Source of the DNA: Candidatus Planktophila limnetica
Lineage (GTDB): Bacteria; Actinomycetota; Actinomycetes; Nanopelagicales; Nanopelagicaceae
Direction: 5' to 3'
Length of the DNA stretch: 64,000 nucleotides
Assembly: GCF_002288365.1 (NCBI RefSeq)
Contig: NZ_CP016782.1
Location: forward strand, 558,001 to 622,000
Part shown: in pieces, positions 16,588-24,922 of the stretch
How the letters are laid out: each line of letters starts with the position of its first letter
How positions within the stretch are numbered: position 1 is the first letter of the stretch
Made by a program: the position numbers and the translations under genes
The notes under the pieces: model-generated
What the model was told of the DNA's origin: nothing
The model's database searches: none
Seen by the model: the letters and a program-made list of their open reading frames with translations, nothing else

Positions 16588-16659
16588 TGGACGATACTGG
16601 GATCGAACCAGTGACCCCCACAATGTCAATGTGGTGCTCTACCGCTGAGCCAATCGTCC
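16588..16659 (-). tRNA. tRNA-Val (anticodon GAC)
   Basis: On the minus strand a full cloverleaf forms. The acceptor stem is GGACGAT/ATCGTCC, the D stem is GCTC/GAGC, and the anticodon arm is CCACA-TTGACAT-TGTGG with anticodon GAC. The T arm is ACTGG-TTCGATC-CCAGT and the discriminator is A. The 3' CCA is not encoded. Confidence 0.95.
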
Positions 16660-16687
16660 TAGGTGGTTGAACTATACAACAGCTAAT

Positions 16688-17035
16688 TTAGCGACCGAAA
16701 TCGTCCTCGATACGCTCAATATCATCTTCGCCAAAGTATGTGCCGGTTTGAACTTCAATGAAGATAACTTCATTGCTTCCAATGTTTGCTATTCGGTGAA
16801 GTTGGCCGATGCCAATAGAAATTGTGTCACCGGATGAAAGTTGTGAAACTTTTCCTTCAAGTGTTACTTCGGCGCTTCCTTGGACTATGAACCAATGTTC
16901 GGCGCGTTTTTGATGGCGTTGATATGACAAGCGCTTTCCAGGTTGAACATAGATGCACTTAGTTTTATGAATTGCACTTTCTTGCAAGATTTCATAGCGA
17001 CCCCAAGGTCGTTGTGATTGATCATGTGAACTCAT
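16688..17035 (-). CDS. Cupin protein, mannose-6-phosphate isomerase type II-like
   Basis: A 115-residue single cupin domain. It closely resembles the C-terminal isomerase domain of bifunctional GDP-mannose pyrophosphorylase/phosphomannose isomerase: R-P-W-G-R-Y near the start, Y-Q-R-H-Q-K-R-A-E-H-W-F-I-V-Q-G with metal-binding His and Glu, and G-Q-L-H-R-I-A-N. It could interconvert mannose-6-P and fructose-6-P or just bind a sugar nucleotide. It is located between tRNA-Cys and tRNA-Val, genes that are usually adjacent in actinobacteria, so it may be an insertion. Confidence 0.82.
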   Translation of the reverse strand: MSSHDQSQRPWGRYEILQESAIHKTKCIYVQPGKRLSYQRHQKRAEHWFIVQGSAEVTLEGKVSQLSSGDTISIGIGQLHRIANIGSNEVIFIEVQTGTYFGEDDIERIEDDFGR

Positions 17036-17087
17036 TGTTAGATTCTTTCAGTTATGGACGTGAAAGGACATACTTCTTAAACAATGG

Positions 17088-17158
17088 AGGTGGAAACGGG
17101 ATTTGAACCCGTGTAGAGGGATTTGCAGTCCCTTGCCTCGCCTCTCGGCCATTCCACC
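17088..17158 (-). tRNA. tRNA-Cys (anticodon GCA)
   Basis: Minus-strand cloverleaf. The acceptor stem is GGTGGAA/TTCCACC, the D arm is GCC...GGC, and the anticodon arm is AGGGA-CTGCAAA-TCCCT with anticodon GCA. The T arm is ACGGG-TTCAAAT-CCCGT and the discriminator is T (U in RNA). CCA is not encoded. Confidence 0.95.
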
Positions 17159-17221
17159 ATAGAAAGACCGCCACTTTTTATCTATTACATGAGTAAAGAT
17201 ATGTAAGTGGCGGTGAATCAG

Positions 17222-17294
17222 AGCGGACGACCGGGTTCGAACCGGCGACCTGAACCTTGGCAAGGTTCCGCGCTACCAACTGCGCTACGTCCGC
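17222..17294 (-). tRNA. tRNA-Gly (anticodon GCC)
   Basis: Minus-strand cloverleaf. The acceptor stem is GCGGACG/CGTCCGC, the anticodon arm is GAACC-TTGCCAA-GGTTC with anticodon GCC, and the T arm is CCGG-GTTCGAA-style with a normal TTCGA loop. The discriminator is T (U in RNA). It is transcribed toward tRNA-Cys, 63 bp away. Confidence 0.95.
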
Positions 17295-17354
17295 GTATTG
17301 CAGGGCAAAATCTATCGCATGTGCGCGCAAGAGCCAAAGCGAGGTGGCAACGAC

Positions 17355-17360
17355 TAAGTT
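17355..17360 (+). promoter_or_regulatory. -10 hexamer TAAGTT for pabB (leaderless spacing)
   Basis: TAAGTT ends 6 nt before ATG 17367. The tRNA genes on the other strand begin about 60 bp upstream. Confidence 0.45.
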
Positions 17361-17366
17361 GTCCGC

Positions 17367-18362
17367 ATGAACGCAGGGGTTGAACCGATCTTTTGGATGG
17401 GTAATCGTTTTGCAACGGGTTTGCAGCGAGTTACCAATGACCCTAGAGAAATAACCAAAGATGGTTTTTGGGCTGTTTCGATTTCTTTTGAAGGCCAATG
17501 GACATGTGCCAAATTCGAACACGTTGTTGAATCAGAGTTTCCACGCGCGCAATCCGAGTTTGTTTCTTCGAAGTTTGCCTCATCGATGGATCGCGATGCA
17601 TACATTTCTTATGTCCAAGCAATTCAAGAAGATATATCTAATGGATGGGTTTATCAGGTAAATGCTTGTCGAATACTGAGTGCAACTATTTCGAAGGATT
17701 TTTCTCTTGCAGGTTTATTTGGATCTATTTTGCAAAACAACCCGGCACCGCACGCCAGTTATCTGCGAATTCCAGGTGTTGAAATCGCATCGGCTTCCCC
17801 AGAACTCTTCCTCAAACGACGAGGCAGCACAGTTACTTCATCTCCGATCAAAGGCACTCGCCCAACAGGTGGTGCAGATTTTGGAAGTAAGGACACAGCT
17901 GAGAACGTAATGATCGTGGATTTAATTAGAAATGATTTAGGACAGATTTGTAAAGATGGATCTATTGATGTTCCTCGATTGTTAGGCGTAGAACATCATC
18001 CAGGAATTGATCATTTGGTTTCTGATGTGACAGGAGAACTAAAAGATAATTTATCGTGGAGTGAAATTATCGAACCATTACTCGCTCCTGGATCAGTCAG
18101 CGGTGCACCTAAATCCTCTGCTGTGAAGATAATTGCGAAACACGAGAAGGAGCGTGGAATTTACTGTGGTGCAATTGGGTGGATACAAGGTGATGCGTGT
18201 GATTTAGCCGTTGCAATCAGAACTTTTTGGAAGGAATCCGAGACTTTAAAATTTGGCACTGGCGCTGGAATAACATGGGCAAGTGATGCGGCATCTGAAT
18301 GGGAAGAGACGCAGTTGAAGGCAGAGCGACTGATCAAGATTGCTTCAGGTGAGATCTCATGA
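17367..18362 (+). CDS. pabB: Aminodeoxychorismate synthase component I (chorismate-binding enzyme)
   Basis: A 331-residue chorismate-utilising enzyme lacking most of the usual N-terminal domain. Conserved catalytic segments are present: S-P-E-L-F-L, P-I-K-G-T-R-P, D-L-I-R-N-D-L-G, P-G-S-V-S-G-A-P-K, Y-C-G-A-I-G and the C-terminal G-x-G-I-T-W-x-S-D. The PIKGT lysine motif marks the ADC synthase group over TrpE (where PIAGT is usual). It would make 4-amino-4-deoxychorismate for folate. No pabA glutaminase is adjacent. It overlaps pabC by 4 nt, supporting the assignment. Confidence 0.88.
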   Translation: MNAGVEPIFWMGNRFATGLQRVTNDPREITKDGFWAVSISFEGQWTCAKFEHVVESEFPRAQSEFVSSKFASSMDRDAYISYVQAIQEDISNGWVYQVNACRILSATISKDFSLAGLFGSILQNNPAPHASYLRIPGVEIASASPELFLKRRGSTVTSSPIKGTRPTGGADFGSKDTAENVMIVDLIRNDLGQICKDGSIDVPRLLGVEHHPGIDHLVSDVTGELKDNLSWSEIIEPLLAPGSVSGAPKSSAVKIIAKHEKERGIYCGAIGWIQGDACDLAVAIRTFWKESETLKFGTGAGITWASDAASEWEETQLKAERLIKIASGEIS

Positions 18363-19126
18363 AAATTTGGCTAAATGACTGCGTTGTTGACTCCAGTGGA
18401 GTTGATCTCGCTGGCGATAATTGGCCAGATGGTTTCGGAGTATTTGAAACGATTAAAACCGTTGGTTCAGTTCCGTATGCGCTCAATCGTCATATGAGAC
18501 GCGCACTCGACGCGGGCACGCGTGTGGGCGTTGAGTTACCGGGTGAAGATCGAGTGCGCACAGCAATTGATCAATTGTTGGCAGAAGTGAAATATCCAAT
18601 TGGCCGCTTGCGATTACTCTTTAAGCAAGACGGCACCTTTATAGCAACGCATGATTCATATGTTGAGTTAACTCATAATTTAAAGCTTTGCACGTATTCA
18701 GCACATGTCGATATCAAAGGTGTTCCCGCAAAAACTTTTCCATATACGTCGCGTTTGGAGATCTTGGCTGCAGCAAAGCAACAGGGATGCGATGAAGCGA
18801 TAGTGATAAATAGCAATCATGAAGTATGCGAAGGCGCAGTTTCTAATCTGATGTTTTTCACAGATGGAATGTGGATTACTCCGCCAATTGTTCAAGGCGT
18901 ATTGCCTGGGGTAATGCGTGCGTTAATTGTTGAAAATTTGCCGGTAAGGGTGCGAAAGATAGACACCAATGATCTCTCGCATGTCCAGGCCGCCATGGTG
19001 ATTTCAAGTTTAAAACTTGCAGCACCTGTTGCAAGCATTGATGGGCGAGTGATGCCAGATTTAGAAGTTAGTCAATTATTTGCGCAACAAATCCGAGAAA
19101 TGGCCATACGGACTTCGGTAGGCTAG
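18359..19126 (+). CDS. pabC: Class IV aminotransferase, probable 4-amino-4-deoxychorismate lyase
   Basis: A 255-residue fold-type IV PLP protein. The G-x-G-V-F-E-T-I segment near residue 28 and the [10 protein letters not shown] motif near residue 157 are the family hallmarks. Given its overlap with pabB, the likely reaction is cleavage of aminodeoxychorismate to p-aminobenzoate and pyruvate for folate synthesis. A branched-chain or D-amino-acid aminotransferase would look similar by sequence alone. Confidence 0.85.
   Translation: MKIWLNDCVVDSSGVDLAGDNWPDGFGVFETIKTVGSVPYALNRHMRRALDAGTRVGVELPGEDRVRTAIDQLLAEVKYPIGRLRLLFKQDGTFIATHDSYVELTHNLKLCTYSAHVDIKGVPAKTFPYTSRLEILAAAKQQGCDEAIVINSNHEVCEGAVSNLMFFTDGMWITPPIVQGVLPGVMRALIVENLPVRVRKIDTNDLSHVQAAMVISSLKLAAPVASIDGRVMPDLEVSQLFAQQIREMAIRTSVG
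19119..19124 (+). promoter_or_regulatory. -10 hexamer TAGGCT for thrS (leaderless spacing)
   Basis: TAGGCT ends 6 nt before ATG 19131. It overlaps the pabC stop codon region, so thrS has its own promoter despite the tight spacing. Confidence 0.55.
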
Positions 19127-19130
19127 GGGT

Positions 19131-21119
19131 ATGTCCGAGCTCTCAATCATCGTTGATGGCGTTGCCGTCAACGTTGCGGCAGATCAAAAACCAACTCATA
19201 TTTTTGCTGAGCGCAAAGATGTAGTTGTGTGCAAAATAAATGGTGAACTCAAAGATCTTTGGACCGACATTGTTTCCGGAGATGTCATTGATTCTGTATC
19301 GATTTCATCGCCCGAAGGATTAGCAGTGCTTCGCCATTCAGCTGCTCACGTGATGGCACAAGCGGTCCAGAGTGTTTTTGAAGGAACTCGATTAGGAATT
19401 GGGCCACCAATTACAGATGGTTTTTACTACGACTTTGATCCAGAACGTCCATTTAACCCAGATGATTTTGAAAAAATCGAATCTGCAATGCGCAAGATTG
19501 TTAAAGATGGTCAAAGATTTAAGCGACGCGTTACAACAGAAAAAGATGCTCTCAAGGAACTCGCTCACGAGCCGTATAAGTGCGAACTTATTGGTTTGAA
19601 ATCTGGCGCCGGCGATGAGGCAAGTGTTGAAGTGGGTGGGGCTGAACTAACTATTTATGACAATTTAGGTCGCGATGGGCAAGCGGTGTGGAGTGATTTA
19701 TGTCGAGGCCCACACCTGCCATCTACAAAACATATTCCTGCATTTAAGTTGATGAGAAGCGCTGCCGCATATTGGCGTGGTTCTGAAAAAAATCCAATGC
19801 TGCAAAGAATTTATGGCACAGCATGGCCTACCCAGGATGAATTAAATGCTCACCTTGAATTATTAGCAGAGGCTGAAAAACGCGATCACCGTCGACTCGG
19901 AAATGAACTAGATCTATTTTCATTCCCAGAAGAAATTGGTTCCGGCTTAGCTGTATTTCATCCTAAGGGCGGCATTGTGCGCCGTGCGATGGAAGATTAT
20001 TCGCGCATTCGCCATGAGGAAGAAGGCTATGAATTCGTTTATTCACCGCACTTAACAAAAGCTGCCCTCTTTGAAACTTCTGGTCACTTGGATTGGTATT
20101 CAGAAGGAATGTATCCACCAATGATTTTGGATGAAGAACACCATCCGGATGGAACGGTTAAAAAGGCTGGACAGCAGTACTACATGAAACCTATGAATTG
20201 CCCTTTCCATAATTTGATTTTCCGCGCACGGGGACGTTCTTATCGCGAATTACCACTTCGTTTATTTGAATTTGGAACTGTCTATCGCTACGAAAAATCG
20301 GGCGTGATGCATGGCTTAACCCGTGCTCGCGGCTTCACTCAAGATGATGCGCATATTTATTGCACAAAAGAGCAGATGCCTGCAGAGCTCGATTCTTTAT
20401 TAACTTTCGTACTTAATTTATTGCGCGATTACGGCCTCAACGATTTTTATCTCGAACTATCTACTCGCAATCCAGAGAAATCTGTGGGCGAAGATAAAGA
20501 TTGGGCTGAGGCGACTGAAGCGCTTCGTAAAGCCGCCGAAGCACAAAAATTAGAGTTAGTACTTGATGAAGGTGGCGCAGCATTTTATGGACCAAAGATT
20601 TCCGTGCAAGCAAAAGATGCCATTGGGCGCACATGGCAGATGTCAACGATCCAAGTTGATTTTCAATTGCCACAACGATTTGAACTCGAATACTCAGCAG
20701 CAGATGGAACACGTCAGCGCCCTGTAATGATTCACCGTGCACTCTTTGGTTCTATTGAACGATTCTTCGGCGTTTTAACAGAGCATTACTCTGGCGCATT
20801 TCCACCATGGCTTGCTCCTTTACAAGCAGTTGGAATTCCAGTGGCCGATGCATTCGCGGATTACTTAACCGATGTAATGATGCAGATGAAGAAAGCTGGC
20901 ATTCGCGCCGAACTCGATGCATCCGATGATCGCATGCAGAAAAAAGTTCGAAATGCACAAATGCAGAAGGTTCCTTTTATGGTTATTGCCGGAGAAGAAG
21001 ATCAAAAAGCTGGCGCAGTTTCATTTAGATATAGAAATGGCGAACAGAAAAATGGTATTCCTATTGCCGATGCGATCAAAGAGATTAAAGACGCGGTAGC
21101 AAAGCGAATACAGGTTTAA
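19131..21119 (+). CDS. thrS: Threonine-tRNA ligase
   Basis: A class II synthetase of 662 residues. An N-terminal TGS domain covers about residues 1-65. The editing domain follows, with the H-S-A-A-H-V-M-A-Q motif near residue 68 (zinc-type HxxxH). In the catalytic core, motif 2 lies around [10 protein letters not shown] and the zinc-site Cys is in M-K-P-M-N-C-P-F-H. The C-terminal anticodon-binding domain includes M-I-H-R-A-L-F-G-S. It begins the thrS-HIT-pgsA block known from mycobacteria and streptomycetes. I saw no T-box leader; the transcript seems leaderless. Confidence 0.97.
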   Translation: MSELSIIVDGVAVNVAADQKPTHIFAERKDVVVCKINGELKDLWTDIVSGDVIDSVSISSPEGLAVLRHSAAHVMAQAVQSVFEGTRLGIGPPITDGFYYDFDPERPFNPDDFEKIESAMRKIVKDGQRFKRRVTTEKDALKELAHEPYKCELIGLKSGAGDEASVEVGGAELTIYDNLGRDGQAVWSDLCRGPHLPSTKHIPAFKLMRSAAAYWRGSEKNPMLQRIYGTAWPTQDELNAHLELLAEAEKRDHRRLGNELDLFSFPEEIGSGLAVFHPKGGIVRRAMEDYSRIRHEEEGYEFVYSPHLTKAALFETSGHLDWYSEGMYPPMILDEEHHPDGTVKKAGQQYYMKPMNCPFHNLIFRARGRSYRELPLRLFEFGTVYRYEKSGVMHGLTRARGFTQDDAHIYCTKEQMPAELDSLLTFVLNLLRDYGLNDFYLELSTRNPEKSVGEDKDWAEATEALRKAAEAQKLELVLDEGGAAFYGPKISVQAKDAIGRTWQMSTIQVDFQLPQRFELEYSAADGTRQRPVMIHRALFGSIERFFGVLTEHYSGAFPPWLAPLQAVGIPVADAFADYLTDVMMQMKKAGIRAELDASDDRMQKKVRNAQMQKVPFMVIAGEEDQKAGAVSFRYRNGEQKNGIPIADAIKEIKDAVAKRIQV

Positions 21120-21123
21120 TTTC

Positions 21124-21657
21124 ATGCATTTAGAAGGTGGAGCAGGAATTCCTGATGCATGGTCGCGTTTGTGGGCCCCGCACCGCATGGATTATTTAAA
21201 AGGTGAAAACAGGCCACTTGAAGGAAATAGCGTTGCATGTCCTTTCTGCACAATTGCCTCGCTAAGTGATGAAGAAGGATTAATTGTTCATCGTGGTAAA
21301 ACTGCCTACGTTGTCATGAATTTATATCCCTATAACGCGGGCCACTTACTCATTTGTGCTTATCGCCACGTTGCTGATTTAACTGATTTAACGGAAATCG
21401 AACGAAACGAAATTACATTCTTAAGCGCGCAGGCAATGAAAACCTTGCGCAAGGTTTCAAACGCTGCCGGTTTTAATCTTGGAATGAATCAAGGGGCGCT
21501 ATCGGGCGCTGGAGTCGCAGAACATATTCACCAACACGTTGTTCCTCGTTGGGGAGGCGATGCCAACTTCATGCCAATAATTGGTCAAACAAAAGTCTTG
21601 CCACAGTTATTGGCTCAAACACGTAGCGACTTAGCTGCAGGATGGGTTAAGGATTAA
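21124..21657 (+). CDS. HIT family hydrolase (AP4A phosphorylase-like)
   Basis: A 177-residue histidine-triad protein. The catalytic triad is in E-H-I-H-Q-H-V-V-P-R-W near residue 138. A C-P-F-C motif near residue 39 resembles the zinc-site half of actinobacterial HIT proteins. The homologue between thrS and pgsA in Mycobacterium tuberculosis is a diadenosine-tetraphosphate phosphorylase, so nucleotide polyphosphate cleavage is likely. The start lies 4 nt after thrS; no Shine-Dalgarno sequence is visible. It overlaps the convergent gene by 11 bp. Confidence 0.9.
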   Translation: MHLEGGAGIPDAWSRLWAPHRMDYLKGENRPLEGNSVACPFCTIASLSDEEGLIVHRGKTAYVVMNLYPYNAGHLLICAYRHVADLTDLTEIERNEITFLSAQAMKTLRKVSNAAGFNLGMNQGALSGAGVAEHIHQHVVPRWGGDANFMPIIGQTKVLPQLLAQTRSDLAAGWVKD

Positions 21658-22231
21658 TCTCAGCTAGATATTGCTTAACAATATCAACACCAAGGTTTTT
21701 TTCTATCCACACCGGAATTGCAGGGAAAAGCAATCCAGCCGCGAATGATCCTTCACCCATTACAGCCATGTGAGATCTATATTCTTCAACAAATTCACTT
21801 ACTAAAGTTTTATGTTCGGCTTCGCTTGGAATGACTGTATGAGGATTACTGGTGTAATCAGTAATGTCCTGTGTCTCTAAACTAATAAGCGCGCAGGGCG
21901 CACCGGCATCATCATGTAATACTAAATAGGGCGTAACAATCTGATCGAAGAGTCGATTTGCGAGCAGAACTGCGTCATCAAAATCTGCTTCACCGCTTTC
22001 TAAGTTGGTAACAACTATTAATCGCGGAGTCTGAAACTCATCTAGAGCCACCCAATTTGATACGGTTTTTTCATCAACTCCGGTGTTTGGATTAATGACA
22101 AATATCGCTACCTCTTCAGATCCTTCGGCATCGGTGTTGTAGGTAGCGCCAAAGAGGTCGGCCACGGATTCTGGCTGTGCGCTTGGATGCCCGTACACGC
22201 TGATGCGTAGTTCGGAACTATGAGTTGGCAC
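21647..22231 (-). CDS. Degenerate EF-G-like G-domain protein (no P-loop), function unknown
   Basis: A 194-residue protein I do not confidently recognise. Its layout resembles an EF-G-type GTPase domain with deletions. Residues 8-30 (I-S-V-Y-G-H-P-S-A-Q-P-E-S-V) sit where V-G-H-x-x-x-G-K-T would be, but the P-loop Gly-Lys is gone. Residues 40-77 resemble the segment up to N-K-x-D, but read V-V-T-N-L-E. The part after about residue 95 could match the G' insert. If so, it cannot bind GTP normally and may be a decoy or structural remnant. A GTG start at 22231 is supported by TAGGCT 7 nt upstream. Confidence 0.6.
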   Translation of the reverse strand: MPTHSSELRISVYGHPSAQPESVADLFGATYNTDAEGSEEVAIFVINPNTGVDEKTVSNWVALDEFQTPRLIVVTNLESGEADFDDAVLLANRLFDQIVTPYLVLHDDAGAPCALISLETQDITDYTSNPHTVIPSEAEHKTLVSEFVEEYRSHMAVMGEGSFAAGLLFPAIPVWIEKNLGVDIVKQYLAEINP

Positions 22232-22238
22232 GGGCTTA

Positions 22239-22248
22239 AGCCTAATAT
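22239..22248. promoter_or_regulatory. Overlapping divergent -10 elements (hypothetical gene / pgsA)
   Basis: On the minus strand TAGGCT (22239-22244) lies 7 nt before GTG 22231. On the plus strand TAATAT (22243-22248) lies 7 nt before ATG 22256. They share the two bases TA at 22243-22244. Only one strand can be opened productively at a time, and both transcripts look leaderless. Confidence 0.5.
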
Positions 22249-22255
22249 GTACCTA

Positions 22256-22849
22256 ATGATTAGCGAAGTTTTAAAACCTGCGGTCACGCGAATTATTTCT
22301 CCGGTGGCCCGATTCTTCCTACGAATCGGATTAACACCTAATGCAGTCACTGCAATTGGAGCTATAAGCGTTGTAATCAGCGCGCTCTACTTCTTTCCTC
22401 AAGGAGAGTTTTTTGTCGGAACGCTAGTTATTACTTTTTTCATGCTCAGCGATCTTTTTGATGGAGCGATGGCTCGGATTAGTTCACAAGGCGCGAGCAA
22501 ATGGGGCGCTTTTTTGGATTCAACAGTAGACAGAATTTCTGATTCAGCAGTTCTCTGTGGCGTGGCAATTTATTTAATCCGAGAAGATGATCAACTTTCA
22601 ATCATTTATTTAGTGTGCCTTGTCACCGGAATGCTCATTCCATACATTCGAGCAAAAGCTGAGAGCATGAATATCGCATGTAGTGGCGGCATAGCCGAAC
22701 GCACAGAAAGAGCAATCATTGTTTTAGTTGGTACAGGATTTCATGGTTTAGGAGTGCCATACGCACTTTCGATGAGTGCATGGTTGCTTGCAATACTTGG
22801 TGTAGTTACAACATTTCAGCGATTAATTATTGTAAAACGCGCGATTTAA
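22256..22849 (+). CDS. pgsA: CDP-alcohol phosphatidyltransferase, phosphatidylinositol phosphate synthase type
   Basis: A 197-residue membrane enzyme with about six helices. The CDP-alcohol motif D-x2-D-G-x2-A-R-x8-G-x3-D-x3-D is complete (D-L-F-D-G-A-M-A-R ... G-A-F-L-D-S-T-V-D). In actinobacteria the gene at this place, upstream of the PIM acyltransferase and pimA, joins CDP-diacylglycerol to inositol-1-phosphate. ATG 22256 is chosen because TAATAT is 7 nt upstream. Starts at 22220 or 22247 would run into the divergent gene or the promoter. Confidence 0.9.
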   Translation: MISEVLKPAVTRIISPVARFFLRIGLTPNAVTAIGAISVVISALYFFPQGEFFVGTLVITFFMLSDLFDGAMARISSQGASKWGAFLDSTVDRISDSAVLCGVAIYLIREDDQLSIIYLVCLVTGMLIPYIRAKAESMNIACSGGIAERTERAIIVLVGTGFHGLGVPYALSMSAWLLAILGVVTTFQRLIIVKRAI

Positions 22850-22850
22850 T

Positions 22851-23735
22851 ATGAAAGAAAGTCTCATCGGCTGGGTATATATCTTCGCATGGAAAATATT
22901 GCGTGCCTTGCCCGAATCAACGGCATATTCACTCTTTGATCAAGGCGCACGATTTTTAGTAAAGCGAAATCCAAAGAGCGTTGCGCGCTTGCGAAGTAAC
23001 TTGGCCCGCGTAAAGCCAGAAGCTACAGAATCCGAGATGCAGGCACTTCTTCAAGACGCCATGTCTTCATATATGCGGTATTGGTGTGACACTTTCAGAT
23101 TTCCAAATTGGAGTAAGGAACGTATAAATTCCACAGTAACTGTGACACGAGAAAACTTACTACTAGATGCAATCACAAGTGGACGTGGAGTTATCGTCTC
23201 GCTACCTCACGCTGGAAACTGGGATCACGCTGGTGCATATTTTTGCCTTAAAGGAATACATCTTGTAACTGTTGCCGAACGGCTTAAACCTGAAAGATTA
23301 TTTCTTGAATTTCTTCGTTACAGACAAGCAATGGGTATGGAAGTACTTGCACTTGATTCCAGGTCAATTGTCACGTTGGCACAAAGGTTAAGAGAGGGAC
23401 ATCTCGTAGCCCTCGTTTCAGACCGGGATCTTTCAAAATCTGGAGTCGATGTTAACTTCTTTGGACACCCTGCTCGCATGCCCGCAGGTCCTGCCGTATT
23501 AGCAATAAAGACGGGCGCGATTCTTGTGACAGCTTTTGTAAATTACACAGAGCGTGGAATTCATATTACTTTTGATGAAATCAAAGTTCCGAGCGAAGGA
23601 ACTCAAGAAGAAAAAGTTTCAATCATTGTTCAAAAATCAGCCGATAATTTTGCACACGGTATTAGTAAATATCCGCAGGACTGGCACATGCTTCAAAGAA
23701 TTTGGATCGATGAAGATTTTAAGGAGCGAATGTAA
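22851..23735 (+). CDS. Phosphatidylinositol mannoside acyltransferase (LpxL/HtrB-like)
   Basis: A 294-residue acyltransferase. The catalytic H-x4-D motif is H-A-G-N-W-D near residue 119, followed by the S-D-R-D-L-S-K-S-G-V and F-F-G-H-P-A-R-M-P-A-G-P substrate segments typical of this family. Its position between pgsA and pimA matches Rv2611c of Mycobacterium tuberculosis, which acylates phosphatidylinositol mannosides on the inner membrane face. It begins 1 nt after the pgsA stop and overlaps pimA by one base (TAATG). Confidence 0.9.
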   Translation: MKESLIGWVYIFAWKILRALPESTAYSLFDQGARFLVKRNPKSVARLRSNLARVKPEATESEMQALLQDAMSSYMRYWCDTFRFPNWSKERINSTVTVTRENLLLDAITSGRGVIVSLPHAGNWDHAGAYFCLKGIHLVTVAERLKPERLFLEFLRYRQAMGMEVLALDSRSIVTLAQRLREGHLVALVSDRDLSKSGVDVNFFGHPARMPAGPAVLAIKTGAILVTAFVNYTERGIHITFDEIKVPSEGTQEEKVSIIVQKSADNFAHGISKYPQDWHMLQRIWIDEDFKERM

Positions 23736-24922
23736 TGCTTACTCGTTCGCTCAAAATAGGCATTGTTTGTCCATATGGCTGGGATACACCAGGTGGCGTG
23801 CAAAATCACGTGCGAGATTTGGCTGAGTACTTAATTGCTGCGGGCCATGACATTTCAGTGTTGGCACCAGTGATTGATGAATCCAAAATTCCTAGTTATG
23901 TAACTAGTGCTGGTAAGCCGATTGCAATTCCATATAACGGGGCTGTCGCGCGAGTTCTTTTTGGACCAATTGCCTTTGCGCGAGTTCGCCAATGGATAGC
24001 ACAAGGAAATTTTGACATTCTTCATTTACACGAGCCGGCCATTCCTTCAATTTCATTGCTGGCGTGCTGGGCTGCAGAAGGACCAATGGTGGGAACTTTT
24101 CATGCTGCAGCCAAGAGACAAAAAGCAATATTTGCAATTGGCCCGATTTTGGAACCAGTTATTGAAAAACTATCTGCGCGTATTGCTGTTAGCGAAGCAG
24201 CTCGTGCCACTCTTACTGAACACCTTGAAACTGACGCAGTTGTTATTCCTAATGGAATTTACGCCGATCGATATAGAGATGGTGTTGCACAAGGGCAGTG
24301 GCAGAGGAATACCTTGGGTTTCATTGGCCGATTTGAAGAACCTCGCAAAGGGCTTTCGGTTTTAGTAGATGCCCTGCCAATTATTTCTAGATTCGCACCA
24401 GATGTTCGAGTATTTGTGGCAGGACCTGGTGACACCAAAGATGTTATCGAATCCATTGATCCGCAGCTGCGTTCTCGTTTTACTTTTCTAGGAAAGATCT
24501 CCGAACAAGATAAGGCTAATTTTCTGGCTTCAATTTCACTTTATATCGCACCAAACACCGGGGGAGAGTCGTTCGGAATTATTTTGGCGGAAGCCCTAGC
24601 AGGAGGCGCCACAGTTGTTGCAAGTGACATTCCAGCATTTGACTCACTCTTAAATCATGGAGAGTTCGGTGAATTATTTGAATCCGAAAGCTCTACAGAT
24701 TTGGCCAAACGAGTCATTGATTTATTGCGAGATGATGAACGTAGGATCGCACTAGGTAAGGCAGGCAAAAAACACGCCCAACAATTTGATTGGAAAGTTG
24801 TTGCAGATCAAATTTTTTCAATCTATGAAATGTCACTAGTAAGTGGTGAAAAAGTTCGCCTTACATCAGAAAACCGAGCGTGGAGTAGATTTATTGGACG
24901 AGATCAACGAGGGGATGCATAA
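23735..24922 (+). CDS. pimA: Phosphatidyl-myo-inositol mannosyltransferase (GT4)
   Basis: A 395-residue GT-B glycosyltransferase. The N-terminal P-Y-G-W-D-T-P-G-G-V-Q-N-H-V motif (about residues 13-26) is the lipid-acceptor site seen in PimA. The C-terminal half has F-I-G-R-F-E-E-P-R-K-G and the E-x7-E retaining motif (E-S-F-G-I-I-L-A-E-A-L-A-G-G). It would move mannose from GDP-mannose to phosphatidylinositol at the cytosolic membrane face. It is adjacent to the two other PIM genes, so this lineage probably makes at least mono-mannosylated PIMs. Confidence 0.93.
   Translation: MLTRSLKIGIVCPYGWDTPGGVQNHVRDLAEYLIAAGHDISVLAPVIDESKIPSYVTSAGKPIAIPYNGAVARVLFGPIAFARVRQWIAQGNFDILHLHEPAIPSISLLACWAAEGPMVGTFHAAAKRQKAIFAIGPILEPVIEKLSARIAVSEAARATLTEHLETDAVVIPNGIYADRYRDGVAQGQWQRNTLGFIGRFEEPRKGLSVLVDALPIISRFAPDVRVFVAGPGDTKDVIESIDPQLRSRFTFLGKISEQDKANFLASISLYIAPNTGGESFGIILAEALAGGATVVASDIPAFDSLLNHGEFGELFESESSTDLAKRVIDLLRDDERRIALGKAGKKHAQQFDWKVVADQIFSIYEMSLVSGEKVRLTSENRAWSRFIGRDQRGDA

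Noticed and set aside
17178-17522. Minus-strand open frame spanning tRNA-Gly and the pabB start
   Set aside because: It overlaps a well-formed tRNA gene and a real coding start, so it is a chance frame.
19119-19131. A T-box leader before thrS
   Set aside because: The gap after pabC is only 4 bp and the start appears leaderless, so no RNA leader exists.
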